Shown here piece by piece: positions 38,101 to 53,100 of a stretch of DNA of 64,000 bases. Numbering within the stretch: the stretch's first letter is position 1; every line of letters begins with the position of its first letter. Source of the stretch: Macropodus opercularis (taxonomy: Eukaryota; Chordata; Actinopteri; Anabantiformes; Osphronemidae); the NCBI GenBank assembly GCA_030770545.1, contig JAUCMP010000026.1, positions 4,878,501 through 4,942,500 on the forward strand. The letters run 5' to 3'. The notes below the pieces were generated by a model that ran no database searches, was not told the DNA's origin, and saw nothing but the letters and a program-made list of their open reading frames with translations. The translations under genes were made by a program, and so were the position numbers.

Positions 38101-41100
38101 TACAGAATAAGTTTGTTCAGTAAAGGATTCAAACAAGCTTTTCTCTTCACACATTTAAGAACAAGTATAGTAAGTGTAGAAGTTTACTTTTGAGAGCTGA
38201 ATCTTCCTAAATGCTTGACTTGTCTGGAGTCGACGTCAGCTTTCAAGATCACAATATCCTGTAAATTCCCCTTAATGTGCTCAGCCAGTCCAAAGCTGGT
38301 GCTTTCTGTCCCGGGCCTTCCAAATATGACTGTGTCTTATGAAGCGCAGAAGTGTTTGAAAAATTCCAGATGTTTGGGATTCGACATGTCTGTGAGCCTT
38401 TGCCAGCGCATGTGAAGTGGCTGCCTGATTAGTCCTCTCGTTAGCCGTGTCGCTGTTTCGCTCAGTTTGTAGCACTTTCACTAAATCAATGCACAAAGAC
38501 TGATTCAATTAAGGCCTCTTCGGTAGGTAGCAGGCAGGCTGTTAGTGTTGTCATTAGGTGTTTGTGAATTTCCACTTATGGCAGTTAAACAGTTTATGAA
38601 TGGATGGATCAAATGATGAGCAGCTTCCCTCACAATGAGGTATAAATATCACTGGGTGTTTCCCAGAGTCTGTAAAATGTCTGTATAGTCACTGTAACAG
38701 TCCAGGTCCGTGCAAGCGTGGTAATATGTGTGTGTACGTTCTGAGTGAGTGAGAGGTTGATTGAGGGGGCGACACTGGCACCGTGTCCCTCTCACAATGA
38801 TGCTCAAGTGCGTGAGAGGCAGTTTAAGAGCGCTAGGGAGATAGTGAGAGTGTGTGTGAATGGGTTCTGAATAGCTGTTACACATTTGCTTGTATTACTC
38901 TGTTTGGTAACCTTTGACCTCTTTGCGTTTCCCACCTCCTCTCTGTTTCAGCGTATTCTGGGATTTGTACTGCGCGGCTCCAGACCGAAGGGAGACGTGC
39001 GAGCACTCCAGTGAGGCCAAGGCCTTCCATGACTACGTAAGTGGCGGTGTCTTTTTTTTTTTTTTTTAAATCAAAGAAAAAACATTGTCATTAAAAATCA
39101 CCTGTAATTTCTGAATGTATTGCTCGTGGTGAAGTCCTCAGATTGGTCTGACGTAAGGAAAAGGGGGAAGTCCTCGCAATATAATTTTACTTGAATATTG
39201 CTGTAAACAAAGTAGAGGACAGCAAAACAGGGGTAAAACTGGAGGAACAGCAAAAGGTAACGCTGAGGATTTATTTGAGGCCTTTGAGCTCAGTAGGACA
39301 AATAAGGGCCAAAAGTTAGAGGTTATTTTAGCTGCACCCTTTTCAGTTTGTGTGGATTTCCCACGGAAGCCTCAGCAGCCGGGCTGCTTCTTGGTTTTAA
39401 CACAACGGAGCAAATGGAGTCACAACATTAAGTCAACTTAACTGCCTGTTATCAACGTAAGGAGGTGTTTTTTTTTCCTAGATTGAGAATCTGTGACCAT
39501 ATCCTCCTGTGTAAATGACATGTATTGTGATTGACATTGTGTGTCTGTCTTCAGCCTGTGCTCTCTCGTGTGTGTTTGTGTGTGCGCACGCTGTATAGTG
39601 TGGGGAGATAATGGAATAGAGTTCTAATCCGGTAATCCCAGCACTGGGCCGAGGCTAAGCCAGGGATTTGTGCGTGTGTGTGTGAGAGAGTGTTTGTGTG
39701 TGTTTTTGGACTGGGGGCATCTTTGGCAACCAGCCTGCAGAAGGACGGTGGAGGGGCTAACACCCCCAGTGCCAGTGTGTCGGTTAACCCTGGTGCGTGT
39801 GTGAATGTAGGTGGTTGTGCTACATGGTTGCTTGCTGTCTGCTCCTAACGGTGATAAAGCGAAGGAGACGAGACCAGTTTAATTTTGGCTCCAGCCCCCT
39901 GAGGCCAGTCTCTCAGCACAGGTCCTTTCTACTGGTTTGAAAAGAGTGAACTCGTTGGAGTCACTGAAAGAAAAGAATATTTCACCTTACCTCAAAGGAG
40001 TTTTTTCTTTTTTAGTCTTTTGAGGATTGCTATGCAAGCCAGCATTTAATGGGCATTATCACAGTTCTCTCTGCTGGGTGCAGACTTAGCAAAGGTTTAT
40101 GGTTATAGTCACAGCGAGTCTTCACACTGGTTATACATTAGGCAAACAACATAAAGGCAGTGATGTCATGTTTTACATTTACCAAGCTTTATGCAACAGC
40201 AAATAAGTAAACAATTTAGTTGACGTAGTGATGAAGTGGTAAAGTAGGAATATCAGAAGATGCTTACATTAACAGATGTAATTAGGGCAGAAGTTCATTT
40301 TGACCTCTTATATTGCGTTCTGGAGGTCAAATGTCTTAATTTTCTTAATTTCAACTGACATGCATATTATCTCTTGTATCATCATTCATTCCCTGGTAAT
40401 AGTGGGAAATGGGAAATCGTACCAGTTGTAATGTGATCAATAGGTGTCTTGCGTTCAGATGGAAGTGTTCTCGGAGGAAACGTGGAGAAAAAAGATCCCA
40501 AATTAACAGTCTTTCTTCCAATGTTTGCTAAACAAATGTCACAGTAAATCTGTTTACTGGGTTTAGCTGGAGGAGAAGCCGAATCACTAAACAGTAATTC
40601 TGTCACAATGTGAGTGAATCCACCTCCTGAATCTCTCGCTGAGGGACATAGACTCTGTGTGTGAGCAAACAGCCTTTATCCACTAACCTTGCAATAGATG
40701 AGAATATCACCTGTAACCATAGTAACCATACACAACAAAGATGGCGGACTGCTGGAACCTCAATGCTTATAACGTCAGTATTGATGTTGAAAATGATTAA
40801 AACTAGACTAAAATGTCGAGAAACGTCAAATGACAAAGTTGATTATATCAGTGTGTCACCAAAAGATAAGTTAGATCAGAATCGGGTGTCAGAATGAAAA
40901 TGATGTGCCAGCCTCTTGATTCTCTTGATTCCTTCAATGTTCCTTTTCAGTCTTTCTTGACACATCTGCCTACGTTTGTCCCTTCGCTCACACTTCTTTC
41001 CCACTCTTCTTTCCTCTCTCTGTTGTGTTTTGTGCAACTCCTCACATGCTCGTTTCCTGCAGCTTGTGGTTTTTCTGCGTCACCCCCACATCTGCATCTT

Positions 41101-44100
41101 TCCTCCCACGCCCTCTTTCTCAGTTTTCAGTCTCCTCCACACGCCACCTTTCTTCTCCCCGCCCCGTTTTACTCTTACTCGCTCTTTCGCCCCCTCTCAT
41201 CGCTCCCATATCCTTAGCGCTCACTCCTGCTCTCTTCCCTTCGCTCGTCCCTCTGTCCTGACCTCCCCCTCCATCATCACCACTGCTACCTCTATTCCCA
41301 AGAGAAGATTGATTGGCTAATCTAGTTGTTTACCCATCCTGCCTAGTTGTTCTGCGGAGGAGAGGGCAGTGTAGACAGCATGAAGACTCAACCAAGAGAC
41401 AGTCGAGGTATGCTGAAATGGAACCGAGTGGGCAAATGTCAAGCAGAGAGAAAGGGAGATGGAAGACGGGCTCGGTTTCCTCTTCATTTAAACTGTAGAT
41501 CTATGAGCGTGTGTGTAAAACTGACCATTTAAGTAGAATAAATGAATTATTATTTTACTAGAGTGATGGTTGTTGCATATATTAAAACTTCATAGTTCTT
41601 CTAAAATTATACTCATTTAACAGTTGGTTGTGGTAGATTAATGAAAACGTCATCGTTCATAATATTAATTGTTATTTCTAAATTTAAAAATCTCATCAGT
41701 TTTTCTCTAAACTCACTTCCTGCTTGTGATATGCTGGAGTGTAATTTTAGCTGTTAAAGTTAATGACTGCAAATGTGCTGCAGGTCAGTTTAAAAACACA
41801 TGTTCAAAATTAAAATATGCATTAAAACGTCATGATGGTCTTCAGTCACTAATGTAAACAAACATTTCTATGCCGATAGAACACAGCCCTGATTTTGCAA
41901 TTCAGTGAAGTTTTCCTTGTGAGTGCATGTTAAAATTGGCTTACGTATTTACATTTCGTTGCTTTTGAACAACCTTTAATGTATTTTCAACATTATATTA
42001 AGTCCAGAACATCTTAATTACAGTTGAGTCTAAAGCAGCTCAGTTCTGCCAAAAGACAGTTGCGTGCTTCCTGCCTTAACCTCTGTTTTGCCTCTTCTGT
42101 CACGAGAACTGTCAGTCGAGCTGTGATGGAAAAAGGAAAAAAAGGGCTTCATTAAATTTGAACTTTAGCTGAGTAGTAACGATTGTTAAATCTGCAATAC
42201 ATGTGTTGCACAGGCAAATGTGTGAAGGCAGTTCTGAAACAACACCGGTAACTAATACAAATACAAAATACTGGGTAATTTCAAGGCGTTTGACATATTG
42301 CTGAAGTTGGTTTGCAGAGAATACGCGACTTTGTTTATGACATTTAATTTAATCCAAATGTAAGGCAGCATTCTGACAAACATATAAAAGATAATGCTCA
42401 TGATTTTTATCTAAGTGTAACCACTGAAGTTATGACTGATTGGCTAAAGTCTAGTTTCGTTCGGGGTGTTTGCTTTTCTACGATTGTCACATAACCACGT
42501 AAAGCCAGAAGCATGAACAGAAAATGGTCAGAAATCTCTGGAACTGAGACGTCTCTTAAGCCTTTTAGCTACAAGTACTAATTATGCATAATTGCCCTTT
42601 AGAACAGTTTTGTTACTATTGCATTACATTATTGACTAACTATTGATGCTTTATTGTAAATATGACAACATAGCAGATGCCAAGTCGAGGATGCTTTTAT
42701 TGTTTGTATAGTTTTTTTTTTTTTTTAGTTAAGTAAATTCTGGAAAAAGTACAAAGATAAAGTACAATATTTTCCTCTGAATTGTAGTGAGGACAGTAAT
42801 GTAGCAGGACCAGTACTTTCTGTTGTTCTAATGGAGGATAAATGTACGTCCTTCTGCTTGAGTCAAGCTATATTCAGGTTCATACAGTAGTTCACATTCT
42901 CCTTTATATTCTTGCTTTTGGCCCCTCTTCCTTCTCTCTGGAGTGTTGGCTAAGTGGATGTTGTGTCTGCAGCATGTATTAGTGCTGTCATCCGGTGTGT
43001 GTGTGTGTGTGTGTGTGTATGCATGCACGCACAAGTTTATGTCTAGTTCAGTCCTGCTACCTTGGCAGCAGCTTTTGGGGAAGCGTGTGTGTCTTTGTGT
43101 GTTTGGCGTGCATGTCGTGACAGTTTTAAGGACCAGCTGGGCTTTCAGAGATTGTGCATGTGTGTTTGTGCGTTTGTTTGTCAGACGTGACAGCGAGAGT
43201 AGCAGCCGTATCCTGTTGCTCCAGAGCAAAACACACTGTTTTGACTGGGCTGATAAATTAGCTAGATCTCCATAGTCAGCTATTTTTCCTCCTGTCTCCA
43301 CACACTTTCATCCTCACTCCTTTACCTCCCCCTCCTCCCTCGTGCGCTCCCTTTCTCTATGCGCTAAGGACAGCAGGTCAAGGAGACAGTGATGAGGTAC
43401 ATATCAGCATGAACCAGAATGTAGATTAGTACCCTCTCCAGGCAGGGACACACATAAATACAGACACACAGGTACATTTTCTGCCTCTCCCTACCTAGAT
43501 GCTCTCTCCATCCAGTGTTTATGTCTCTGTCTTTATGCCTGTGAAAGGTATCAGGCGGAGGTCAATAATGTGTTGAGCACTATTGATCTGTGTGGTAGGT
43601 CCTATGGGTGAGGGAGATGGAAGTGGAGGGAGAGATCAATGCTATTCTGTATAGCCCATCTACATACTGTACTGTACCAGCCAATCAGATCACTAATTCT
43701 TTTGTTCTCTGATGGATTATTCATCAACACTGTGGGTTTGTACTTGGGTGGAAGAACAAGCACAACACGTCCTCACAAAGAGCCATAACTGTTGATTGAA
43801 ACAGTTAATATTGCCAAAAAAATTGGCTATTAATCGTTTTTTCATTACATTGTGTGTGTGCCTACATGAAGTTAAACACTGAGATGTAATGTTAAACCCA
43901 ACCATCCCAGCAAAAAGCTACTTGGTTTAGCAACATGTAGGACAAAGTAACCCTGCATATTTTCATATTAGAAACTGGAATCCTGTTTTTATTCATTTAT
44001 ACATTTATGTCGTTTTTTTGTTAAGGATCTGTTTCATAACACTTTCCAGCTGGCCAATCATTTTGGAGTTATACGAATTGGAAAACTTTTAAACAAGATT

Positions 44101-47100
44101 GATGACTCACTTATTTAGAGATTTTAAGCTTTGTGCTCTCCATGAACATTTTCAGTTTTGCCTTTTGACTTAACTAGTTTTTGCTGCCAAGAGGTTCTGA
44201 ACCAGGGACACTAACTACAACACAACTACACTCCACCGTGCATCTATTTTATGCCTTTATTTTATAGGGTGCAGAAGAGAGCGAAACAAAACGCAAGGGG
44301 CAGAGATGGTGAGATCAAAAAGTGCCTGACCAAATTCAGACGCTGTGGTTTTACACAGTAAATCGTAGACCACATGGTCCCCACTGTGCTCAGAAAAGTT
44401 TTTCTGTGATGCATCATTACAAAAGGAGAAACTAGTCATGATGTCTCCAAACCAATAACTACATCCATCATCAAAGCGTCTGTGGGGCAGAAATGACACA
44501 CCTGGTTGAATCTTCTTTGATTTTATTAGAGCTAAATATCTTATGAGTTGTCAAAAGTTCTGCCATGTGAAATTGCCTGCACCAGATCCTCTATGTATGT
44601 CGTCTATATACTAATGTCTGCCCTGGACTGCGCTGCGCTCTTGATGGGAAAGTTTTGGCTTTTGTTGCTTGTGTGTTTGTCTGTCTGCATTAGTAGTCGT
44701 CATTTACCCCTGACAACGTCAACAAGACAAATTCCTGTACATTTTTATTGGTGATTCAAGATATTCTGATTTGGGGGTGCAGTCAAGTTGCAATGTTGTC
44801 TGACCGTCTCCCATTTCTGAGGCTGTAGCTGAAATAGAAAGGTAGGTATAGACAGGACTGTGGGCGCAACTACAAAAGCTAGAAAAGCACAGTTGAATCC
44901 TTTTGTATTTCCCCAGGTCACTTGGTTTTAATAAAGACCGACTGCATACTAAATCTACCTTACACTTTGCCTGTGGCACCTGCACACTGTGCGTGCTCTC
45001 GGTTTGCTCTGTTTCAATTTGCAAATTGGAGGATTCACCAGCAGATTGTTGATGCTCATTAATCGTCTCAAAGAATAATGTGACCAAGTGATTGATGGAG
45101 GACAGAAATCTCCCTCCTTGAAACAGTTTTTTTTTTCTTCTCCGTTGTCTCTTTTTTTTTCTATCCCTTGCCTCACTCTTGTATCTTCTCACTCTTTCCT
45201 CTATCTCGCCCTTGTGCCTTCACTCTCCCTCTCTCTCTCCTGCATCTTCTTATTCGCTCTCTGTGCTCCTGGAGCGGGGGATGCCAGGGGGACAGAGTGC
45301 AGATAGGACCTGTCACCATAGCAACAGCTTCTGCAAGCTGCTGACACCCTACTAGGGGGGTGAGGAAAGGGTTGTGATGGGGAGGACTAGTAGAGAGGTT
45401 GGGGCACAGTGAAGGTGTGTGCGCGTGCACTTGTACCGGGAAAAATAAGCACGGGGGGTCATGGAGAGGAGAAAAGTATGCAGAAGGAGATGGATGCACT
45501 GGAGGAAGGGAGGATGGAGGAGAGAGAGGCAGCCGACCCTGCTTCTTCCCCAGGGACTCAGTGGCCTGCTCGTGTTCACTAGCAGAATTAGCATAAAGAT
45601 GGGGGGAGGTGGGTGTGTGTCATTGTGAATATGTGTGAACTTTTTTTGCCTTTGTGTGTTTGTTGCAGACAGTCAGGGTGAATTTGCGCATGTGCGTGTA
45701 ATTGGTAGCATGCGCTGTTGTCCAAGCATACAGTACATGTCACATAGATGTAGCGCGTTTGTTGGGCTCTGGTGGAACCGTGCATGTGTGAAAGTGTGCG
45801 TTCGTGAGAGACCGAGTCCCTCCCCTGGGTCTTAAACCCCCTCCTCGCTCTGGTCGTATAGCCTGCGGTTCTCCCCTGTCTGCCTCTCTGTACTGAAGGG
45901 CTGCACTTTGTGAGCCTGTGATGCAACTCTTTGTGTGTCGCTCTGTGTATGTTTGTGCGTTCATGTACTGTGTGTGTTTGTTCCGACATTCTTATGTAAG
46001 CACTCCGAACATGCGTCTCTGTCTATGTGTGTTGACAAGAATACAGTTATATCATATTTAACTCCCGGGCTGATTCACCCCCACCCCCTTACATCCTACA
46101 TTCAACATTCTAGTTGTATTCTTCCATATTGTTTGACTGACACAAAGGAGATTGGAAACAGTGGTAGTGGTGTTGCTGGTGGTAATATGATTAGCAGGAG
46201 TTAAGCAGCTGCTTTCACCAGGTTTCAGTGTTGCACCTACTTTGCGTCTAATCTAAAATGCTCACATTTAAATATAAAAGTAACGCCCAGGAGTCAAAGC
46301 ATAGTAATATTTTACTTTATTTTGATATTATGTATTTTTAAATACATTAATGTATTTACGCAGTGGTTAGATAAGCAGTGTATCGACAGTAAGTGGTGAG
46401 TTACAGTTCAGCATGATGAGCAGCAGTAGTTTACCTGATTTCCAATATTTTGATGTTAATGTGTCACAACCTTAAGCCTAATGTTCTTTAACCGTAGAAG
46501 AGCCAAATATGAGGATAAATAAGTGTTTTGTTAAGCTTTGTGCATTGACCTTAACTTTTAAAAAGTCCCATTGTTTTACAACTTCTGTGCAAAATGACAT
46601 GTATGCAAAGCTAACACTCAGCGGCAACATAATGACAATCTAAGTAGCTGTGATCTAAAAGGAACAGCTCAGTGTTTAAGAGTGAAGTTTATCAGTGTGA
46701 CAGCTCGTCACAGGACCAATGCACTCTGCTCTTTACGGCTTCTGGAGAGCGGCACATAGGAATAACATTTGGGTGGTATTTCTGCTTGAACCCTAGCTCT
46801 TCGCTTCTGTCCTCCACAGACAGATGAAGTGATTAATGCCCTTTTTCTTCTCACTCTCCACCACAGAGATGAAGGATCAGTTTAAAGGTTGTTGCAAGAG
46901 AAACGTTTGTGAAATGGCCATTAAAGCATAGATGGGAGTGGGGTGGGAGTTTGCCTTGATTGCGGATGCAGACACTGCCCCCTGAAGTATTTTGGTGGAC
47001 AGTGCAACATATGCGTGTGTCCGTAGAGCAGTGACGGGCTCGCTTACACTGATCACTGACGTCTTCGCTTTGTTTGTGTGTTTCAGAGCGCAGCGGCAGC

Positions 47101-50100
47101 ACCCAGCCCAGTGATGGGCAACATGCCCCCGAACGACACCATGCCAGGTGGTCCCATGCCCCCAGGCTTCTTCCAGGTATGGCCCAGCCCCCTCTGGCAC
47201 GGTCCCCATCTTCCATCTCTGCCAAACCCTCTTCACTTGCTGTATCATATACCTACTTGTCTTTATTCTGTCTCCCCAAAAACGGAGGCTCTTAACTTTA
47301 GATTTCTCAGCCATTTTCAGCACTAGGTGATCATGTCTTTCAACCTGTAATAGACAATATAGTACAAACAGCTTTTGTGCTTTGTTTGCCTGCTAAAAAG
47401 TAAAACTTGCCTGATTTTGGTGTAAATGTGCTAATTCTTTTTGTAAATGTTATACAGGCTGAATATATAGAGATGGTTGCATGTGTTGTTCAAGGTAACG
47501 GTTTTAGTAAAAATCCAGTAATAATTCTTTCAGTCTAAAATCAGTAGATGAGATGCAGCCACAGTTAACTCTTCTTTTATTTCTTTGTGTGTTTACGCCC
47601 ACCGTAGCCTCTGAAGCTTACACCATTCATTAATCTGCGGCTCTGCCCTAACTGGGCCTCTGTTCAACCAATTTGTGATTCAACCATCTCACATTCATCC
47701 TCTTCTCCACTCTCCATCTCCGTCTCTGACCTGTCCCGGCTTTGTGAAGGGAAGCATTTTAGTGTGGGAGATGGCTGTCTGAAGACTGAAGAGAGAGAAA
47801 CTCGGATGCATGTACAAACACAGAGGCATACATGCGTACAGTCACAATAAACACACACACACACACACACTCTCGCAGCCTGTGAGGCGGCGGCGTGATG
47901 GACAGCACTGGCATTTGGCAGGAGGCATGATAAGGTGGTGAAGAGTAGGACAGAAAAGGCTTGTGACATGATAGAGAGAGGGAAGGATGGAGAGACATGA
48001 AGAGTAGTGGAGAAGGGAAGAAATGTGAAATATCAGTGTCAGCAGGACAGTGGCCGGTGTCTGTTTCTGTGGCTACCTACCACTCCATTGTTTGTTGGCT
48101 GCGAGCGAGGCAATGTGGTGGGGGGGGGACTAGTGAGAGTACGAATGTAAAAAAAAACAAGGGAAGGGTGGGGGCAGAGGGTGAGGAGAGGCGCATGGAG
48201 GTGCTATTTATAACATTGGTGGGGGAGTGAGACTGGGCGAGGGTTGGTGCGTGTGGATTTGTATGTATGTTGTGTTTAGGGACCTTGTTGTGATGGAAAG
48301 CTTGGGTTGTATGCTGCACATATGGTTCATGTTTATAATAAAGCCTGGGTGTCATTTGAAATATTTTTGAGAGCTGCCTTTACCTACTTTGTGATACATA
48401 CATTTGCTTTAATAGCCACAATGTGGCAGCCACTGGATCTTTACACGGTATCAGCAAATGCGAAAGCAAATAATACGAGTGTAGTCATACGAGTATAGTT
48501 TAATATTTAATGATTTGCTGATCAGATGCTCTCCTGCTAACACTTGTCTGGTGAGTTGGGGTGTTTTCCAGAAATCCGATGAGGGATTCGTTGTGCTGTG
48601 TGTCTGGATACGCAGGAATTCTACATGGAAAATTCCATTTGTAAACTGTTTTTTTCCGACTGCTGGATAAAGAAAACACAGAGATGAAGACACTGACGGT
48701 GTCAGAGCAGGAAAAAAAGTGTTGCATAATGAGTTGGTTATTAGGGGTCATTAACCTCTTGTCTTATGGTGAAATGTCAGCAATTACAGAGCGCTGTGTA
48801 GAGAAGCTGTTTTCATGAACCAGGATTTAACGTCTTACTGAGTTAGGAACAAAACCAGCAGAAAAAACTTTTGCATTTCACTTGTTTTTGTCAGTCGCGT
48901 CGCTCTAATTAGAAGTTTGAAGCCACTAGTGCCTGTCCTGCTGTTATCGCCTATCCTGTTGCAGCGAACTTTTGGCAACACTGCCCCCATGTGGTTGACT
49001 CTGGGACCGTCCAGCAAAATAATCCTGATTAACAATAACTTCTGCTAAATTCAAACTTTTTCTGTTGCGCTCTGTTCTGTTTTCCCTGAAGAAATGCAGG
49101 CGTTAAAGAATTTTCCCAACACTTCCGCCTTTGACCACATTCCTGCTCCTGCTCTTCCCCGTCAGCCTAACGACTCCAGCCTGACTCCCCCTTTTTCATC
49201 CTCCTCTTTCTTTATCGTTTTGATTGGGTAATTCCTCCTCCAGGTGTACACCCCCACTGTCCCCCCTCCCCTCCTGTGGGCCCTTCCCTCTCTGATGTCG
49301 CTCTTCTTTCTTAAAGGGACCACCCGGCTCTCAGCAGTCCCCCCATGCACAGCCCCCCCCACACAACCCCAGCAACCCAATGATGGGACCCCATGGCCAG
49401 GTAAGATGCAAACACTTTCTCTCAAACACCCTCCTCTCTTACATTCCCTCTAAATCTCAATCACCGACCACCCACACCCCCCCCACCCACACACAGGCTT
49501 CTTACTTTACGTTGACACTACTTGCAGTTTCTTTTTCTTCTCCTCAACCCTGAAGCCCTGTTACTCTAGTTCTGTGCTGCCTCGCTCCCTGATGTCAGCC
49601 TCTCCAGCTGCTAGATCCTTTATGAAAGGGCCTGCTCCTCTTCAAGGCCCAGAATTGGCTGTCCTTGTGTGAATGAATAATTCACTCCTTGCCCCTCGCT
49701 CCGGAGCAGCTCGTCGGGGTTGCACACTCTTCAGCTTCTCTAGTCTTAACACACACGCAGCACGTTCTCCTCCCCTCTGCTTGCTTACCCTAGCACCTGG
49801 TAAATAACAGGGGACAGGCACTATGGACATGTTGCATATACAAACAAAAACATAAGGGTGTATCCACATAGACACTCACTTTACGCACACATAGGATAAT
49901 TGTTTGCCGCCAGCTAGATCCGAAAACGTCCAGTGTATCCAGCTGAAACTCTTAATTCCCAGGCAGCATCTGTTTTAGCGCTTATCCCAACAGTAGCTGA
50001 AGAGCCAGTGTGGAGGTAAAGTTAGCCATCTCCCATTAACTGCGGCAGACCGGTTCTTCATTCTTGTGGTTTCTGGTTTCCTCCTCGTGTGCTGGAGAGT

Positions 50101-53100
50101 GTGGACATGCTTCCTCTCAGGGTTTGAACGGTGTTGTTGGCCGGAGGTGCCACTAACTATGCCAGGCAGACCACAGGCCGAATCGGCTTACACCGCAGCA
50201 AGGACAGACGGGGGAGTGCAGGGAGCTGTGTGAGCGCTGTCTTGACACACGCGCGCACTTAAACTTTGAGGGTATAGGTTGTGTGTGTGTGTGTGTGTGT
50301 CTGTATAACTGACTGCTGCTAAAAAGTAACTTGGAGATTTTTGCATCAGCGTGTTTTGAGTCTGACGTGATGCAGTCGTTCAGTGTCATTCTCATTCTCC
50401 AGTCACATCGGTTCATGTGTGTGTCCTCAGTGCTACCCCTGTTTGAGTGCTGTTGGATTTATCAATAATGAAAATGTCCTTTTCTCTCCACCTCATTTTC
50501 TGTCCTCAATTCCATTTCTCTATATTTTAGCCTTTCATGTCACCACGGTATCCAGGTGGACCGCGCCCCTCACTCCGAATGCCAAATCAGGTACTGAACA
50601 CAATTCTGACCTTGATTACTCATTGTACGTTGATTTTTGCCAATCGGCGTGTCTTGAGTGGTCTGCCTGGTCTTTTGTCAGCCTCCTGGGGGAATCCCTG
50701 GATCTCAACCTTTACTGCCAAACAGCCTGGATCCAACAAGACCGCAAGGTACAGCTGAAAAAGTTTTTTGGAGCCCCACACAAAGTCTCTTTGCCCCTGG
50801 AATTCATTCCTTAATGATAACTGATAAAGAAAAGGTTCAAATCCTCACATTTGAGAAGCTTCAGTAGTTATTTCTTCTTCCTTGTGGGGGTGTTACAGTC
50901 TGAAGCTGTAATCTGCAGCTAAAATCTCCACCGAGACCAGAGGGTTACAACTAATGGGATTAGGACAGAGTATTGTCTGGCACGTCTTAATTCCTGACCT
51001 GCCATATGTGGCTTCATATGAACACATGATTGTCTGTGTGTAGTTTGTGACTCCAGATCTGTTCTTGCAGGGCATCCTAACATGGGTGGACCAATGAGGA
51101 TGAATCCTCCTCGAGGAATGGCCATGGGCCCACAGGTGGGACGAACACAAACCTGCCACTCTCACACGTCTTTAAGTTCAATATGGTTATGGAGTGTGAA
51201 CACGTTTCGAAGCAGATCCGTTTGCTCTGAGCTGTAGTTTCTCCAGGGCTCTTAAGCCAACAGCTGCAGCTTATTTGCTGGATGTTGCAGCTGCTGTATC
51301 TAATGAATATGAATATATTTTCCTAAGACTTTTAGGTCTGTTAAAGAACTAGAGTCATTGAATTTAGAGAAAAAAATTAGAAATAATGTCTTCTCTTACA
51401 GAACTATGGAGGCATGAGGCCTCCTCCCAACTCCATGGGTGGTCCGATGCCAGGAATGAACATGTAAGTTACAACATAATGCTGCACATGATGCATCTCC
51501 CTTTTTTATTTTTGCTTTTCCCTCTACTACTATCAATTTGTCTGTCACCTTAGGGGTCCTGGAGGAAGAGGGCCTTGGCCAGGACCTAATGCTAATTCTG
51601 TGAGTCAGAAACGCTTGACCTTCAAACATGAAATGGATCTTTACAATTACACAAACCCTATTCTGAAAACCTGATTCCAAGCTTTACAAAAGCAACATTT
51701 ACTGCATGCGTGTAGACACCTTTATTGCGTCCTGGCACTCTCAAACCTTTTGATTGTTTCCTCTTTACCCCTTCAGATAGCCTACTCTTCCTCATCCCCA
51801 GGAAACTATGTGGTGAGTTAATGTATATTTAACGTACCTGTTATTTGATTGTACTGATGATTTGTTTGTTTTGTGATTAATGTAGTAGTAACGTCTTATC
51901 TCTGATTGATTCTAAGGGTCCTCCAGGCGGAGGAGGTCCACCTGGAACTCCCATCATGCCCAGCCCAGGTGGTGCGTCACCAAACTATGTGCCCTGACCC
52001 GTCTCCCATTTTCCTTCACTAAACAAGCATGAATGTGTCTGCCCGCTACCCAATTACCAGTGTTGTCATTTGTCATTTCTCACATTTATTTGATGTTGTC
52101 TCTAATATGTAACTAAAAGCTTTTTAAAATGTTTTAGATTCAACCAACTCGAGTGAAAACATCTATACAATGATGAATCCTATAGGACCAGGAGGCAACC
52201 GACCCAACGTGAGTTTCACAAGAGTCAAGCATTCAAACATGCAAAACACTTCTAGAGCCATTTACGTCTTCATTCTCCCATTTCTAGTTCCCAATGGGAC
52301 CCGGTCCTGACGGGCCAATGGGAGGAATGGGAGCCATGGAGCCGCACCACATGAATGGATCACTAGGTGTGTTTAAACACTGCACTGCTCAGCTTCACTA
52401 ATGGATTATGCTTATGTTGAACAACAACTGAACCATTTCTGCACTTCCACATTCCCAGGGTCTGGCGATATGGATGGGTTGCCAAAGGTAAGTACACATC
52501 CAGCTTAAACCAGTAATATAAAGTTTCTTTACTTTTTCAATGACGCTCTCTGTAACATCCATCTCATCACTTTACTTTCTTTGCCTCCAGAGCTCTCCCA
52601 ATAACATGGGGGGCATGAACAACCCTCCCGGAACGCCGAGAGACGATGGCGAAATGGGCGGCAACTTCTTGAATCCATTCCAAAGCGAAAGTGTAAGTAG
52701 AGTGAGTGAATGGCATCTCTCAACCCTTAACAGTTCTCCTTGACATCCTGACATGATTAAAGTGGAAGAATGCAAGCAGAATTCATCAAAACGGATCCAT
52801 TTCCTACTAAATGTTAAACGGTGACAGGCCTAAGTTAACGGTAAATGGTCTGCACTTGTATAGCGCTTTTCTTCTTATTGCTACTGAAAGCTCTTTGACA
52901 CTGAGTCTGTTATCGTGCTACCAAGCAGTGGGATAAAAGCTTACTATTAAATATTCCGTGGCATTAAAATTTCAAAATGAAAACCTTGCTGTGGTTAGGA
53001 CAACGTGAATATTAGACAGCTGCATCAGAGGTTCTGCTTGCATTGCACCACTTACTAATCGCTTAGTAATTCATTCTACACCCTCTGTATCATAGTTGGT

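Larger units (their letters stand above)
47177..49316 (+). other. ssbp4: ssbp4 intron 5
   Basis: About 2.1 kb. It contains the AC run at 47850, a poly-G run near 48120 and a candidate CTCF site at 48981. No gene was recognised. Confidence 0.6.

Noticed and set aside
40894..41320. 107- and 114-codon plus frames in ssbp4 intron 4
   Set aside because: They lie in a CT-rich stretch and encode Ser/Leu/Pro/Phe-rich low-complexity sequence.
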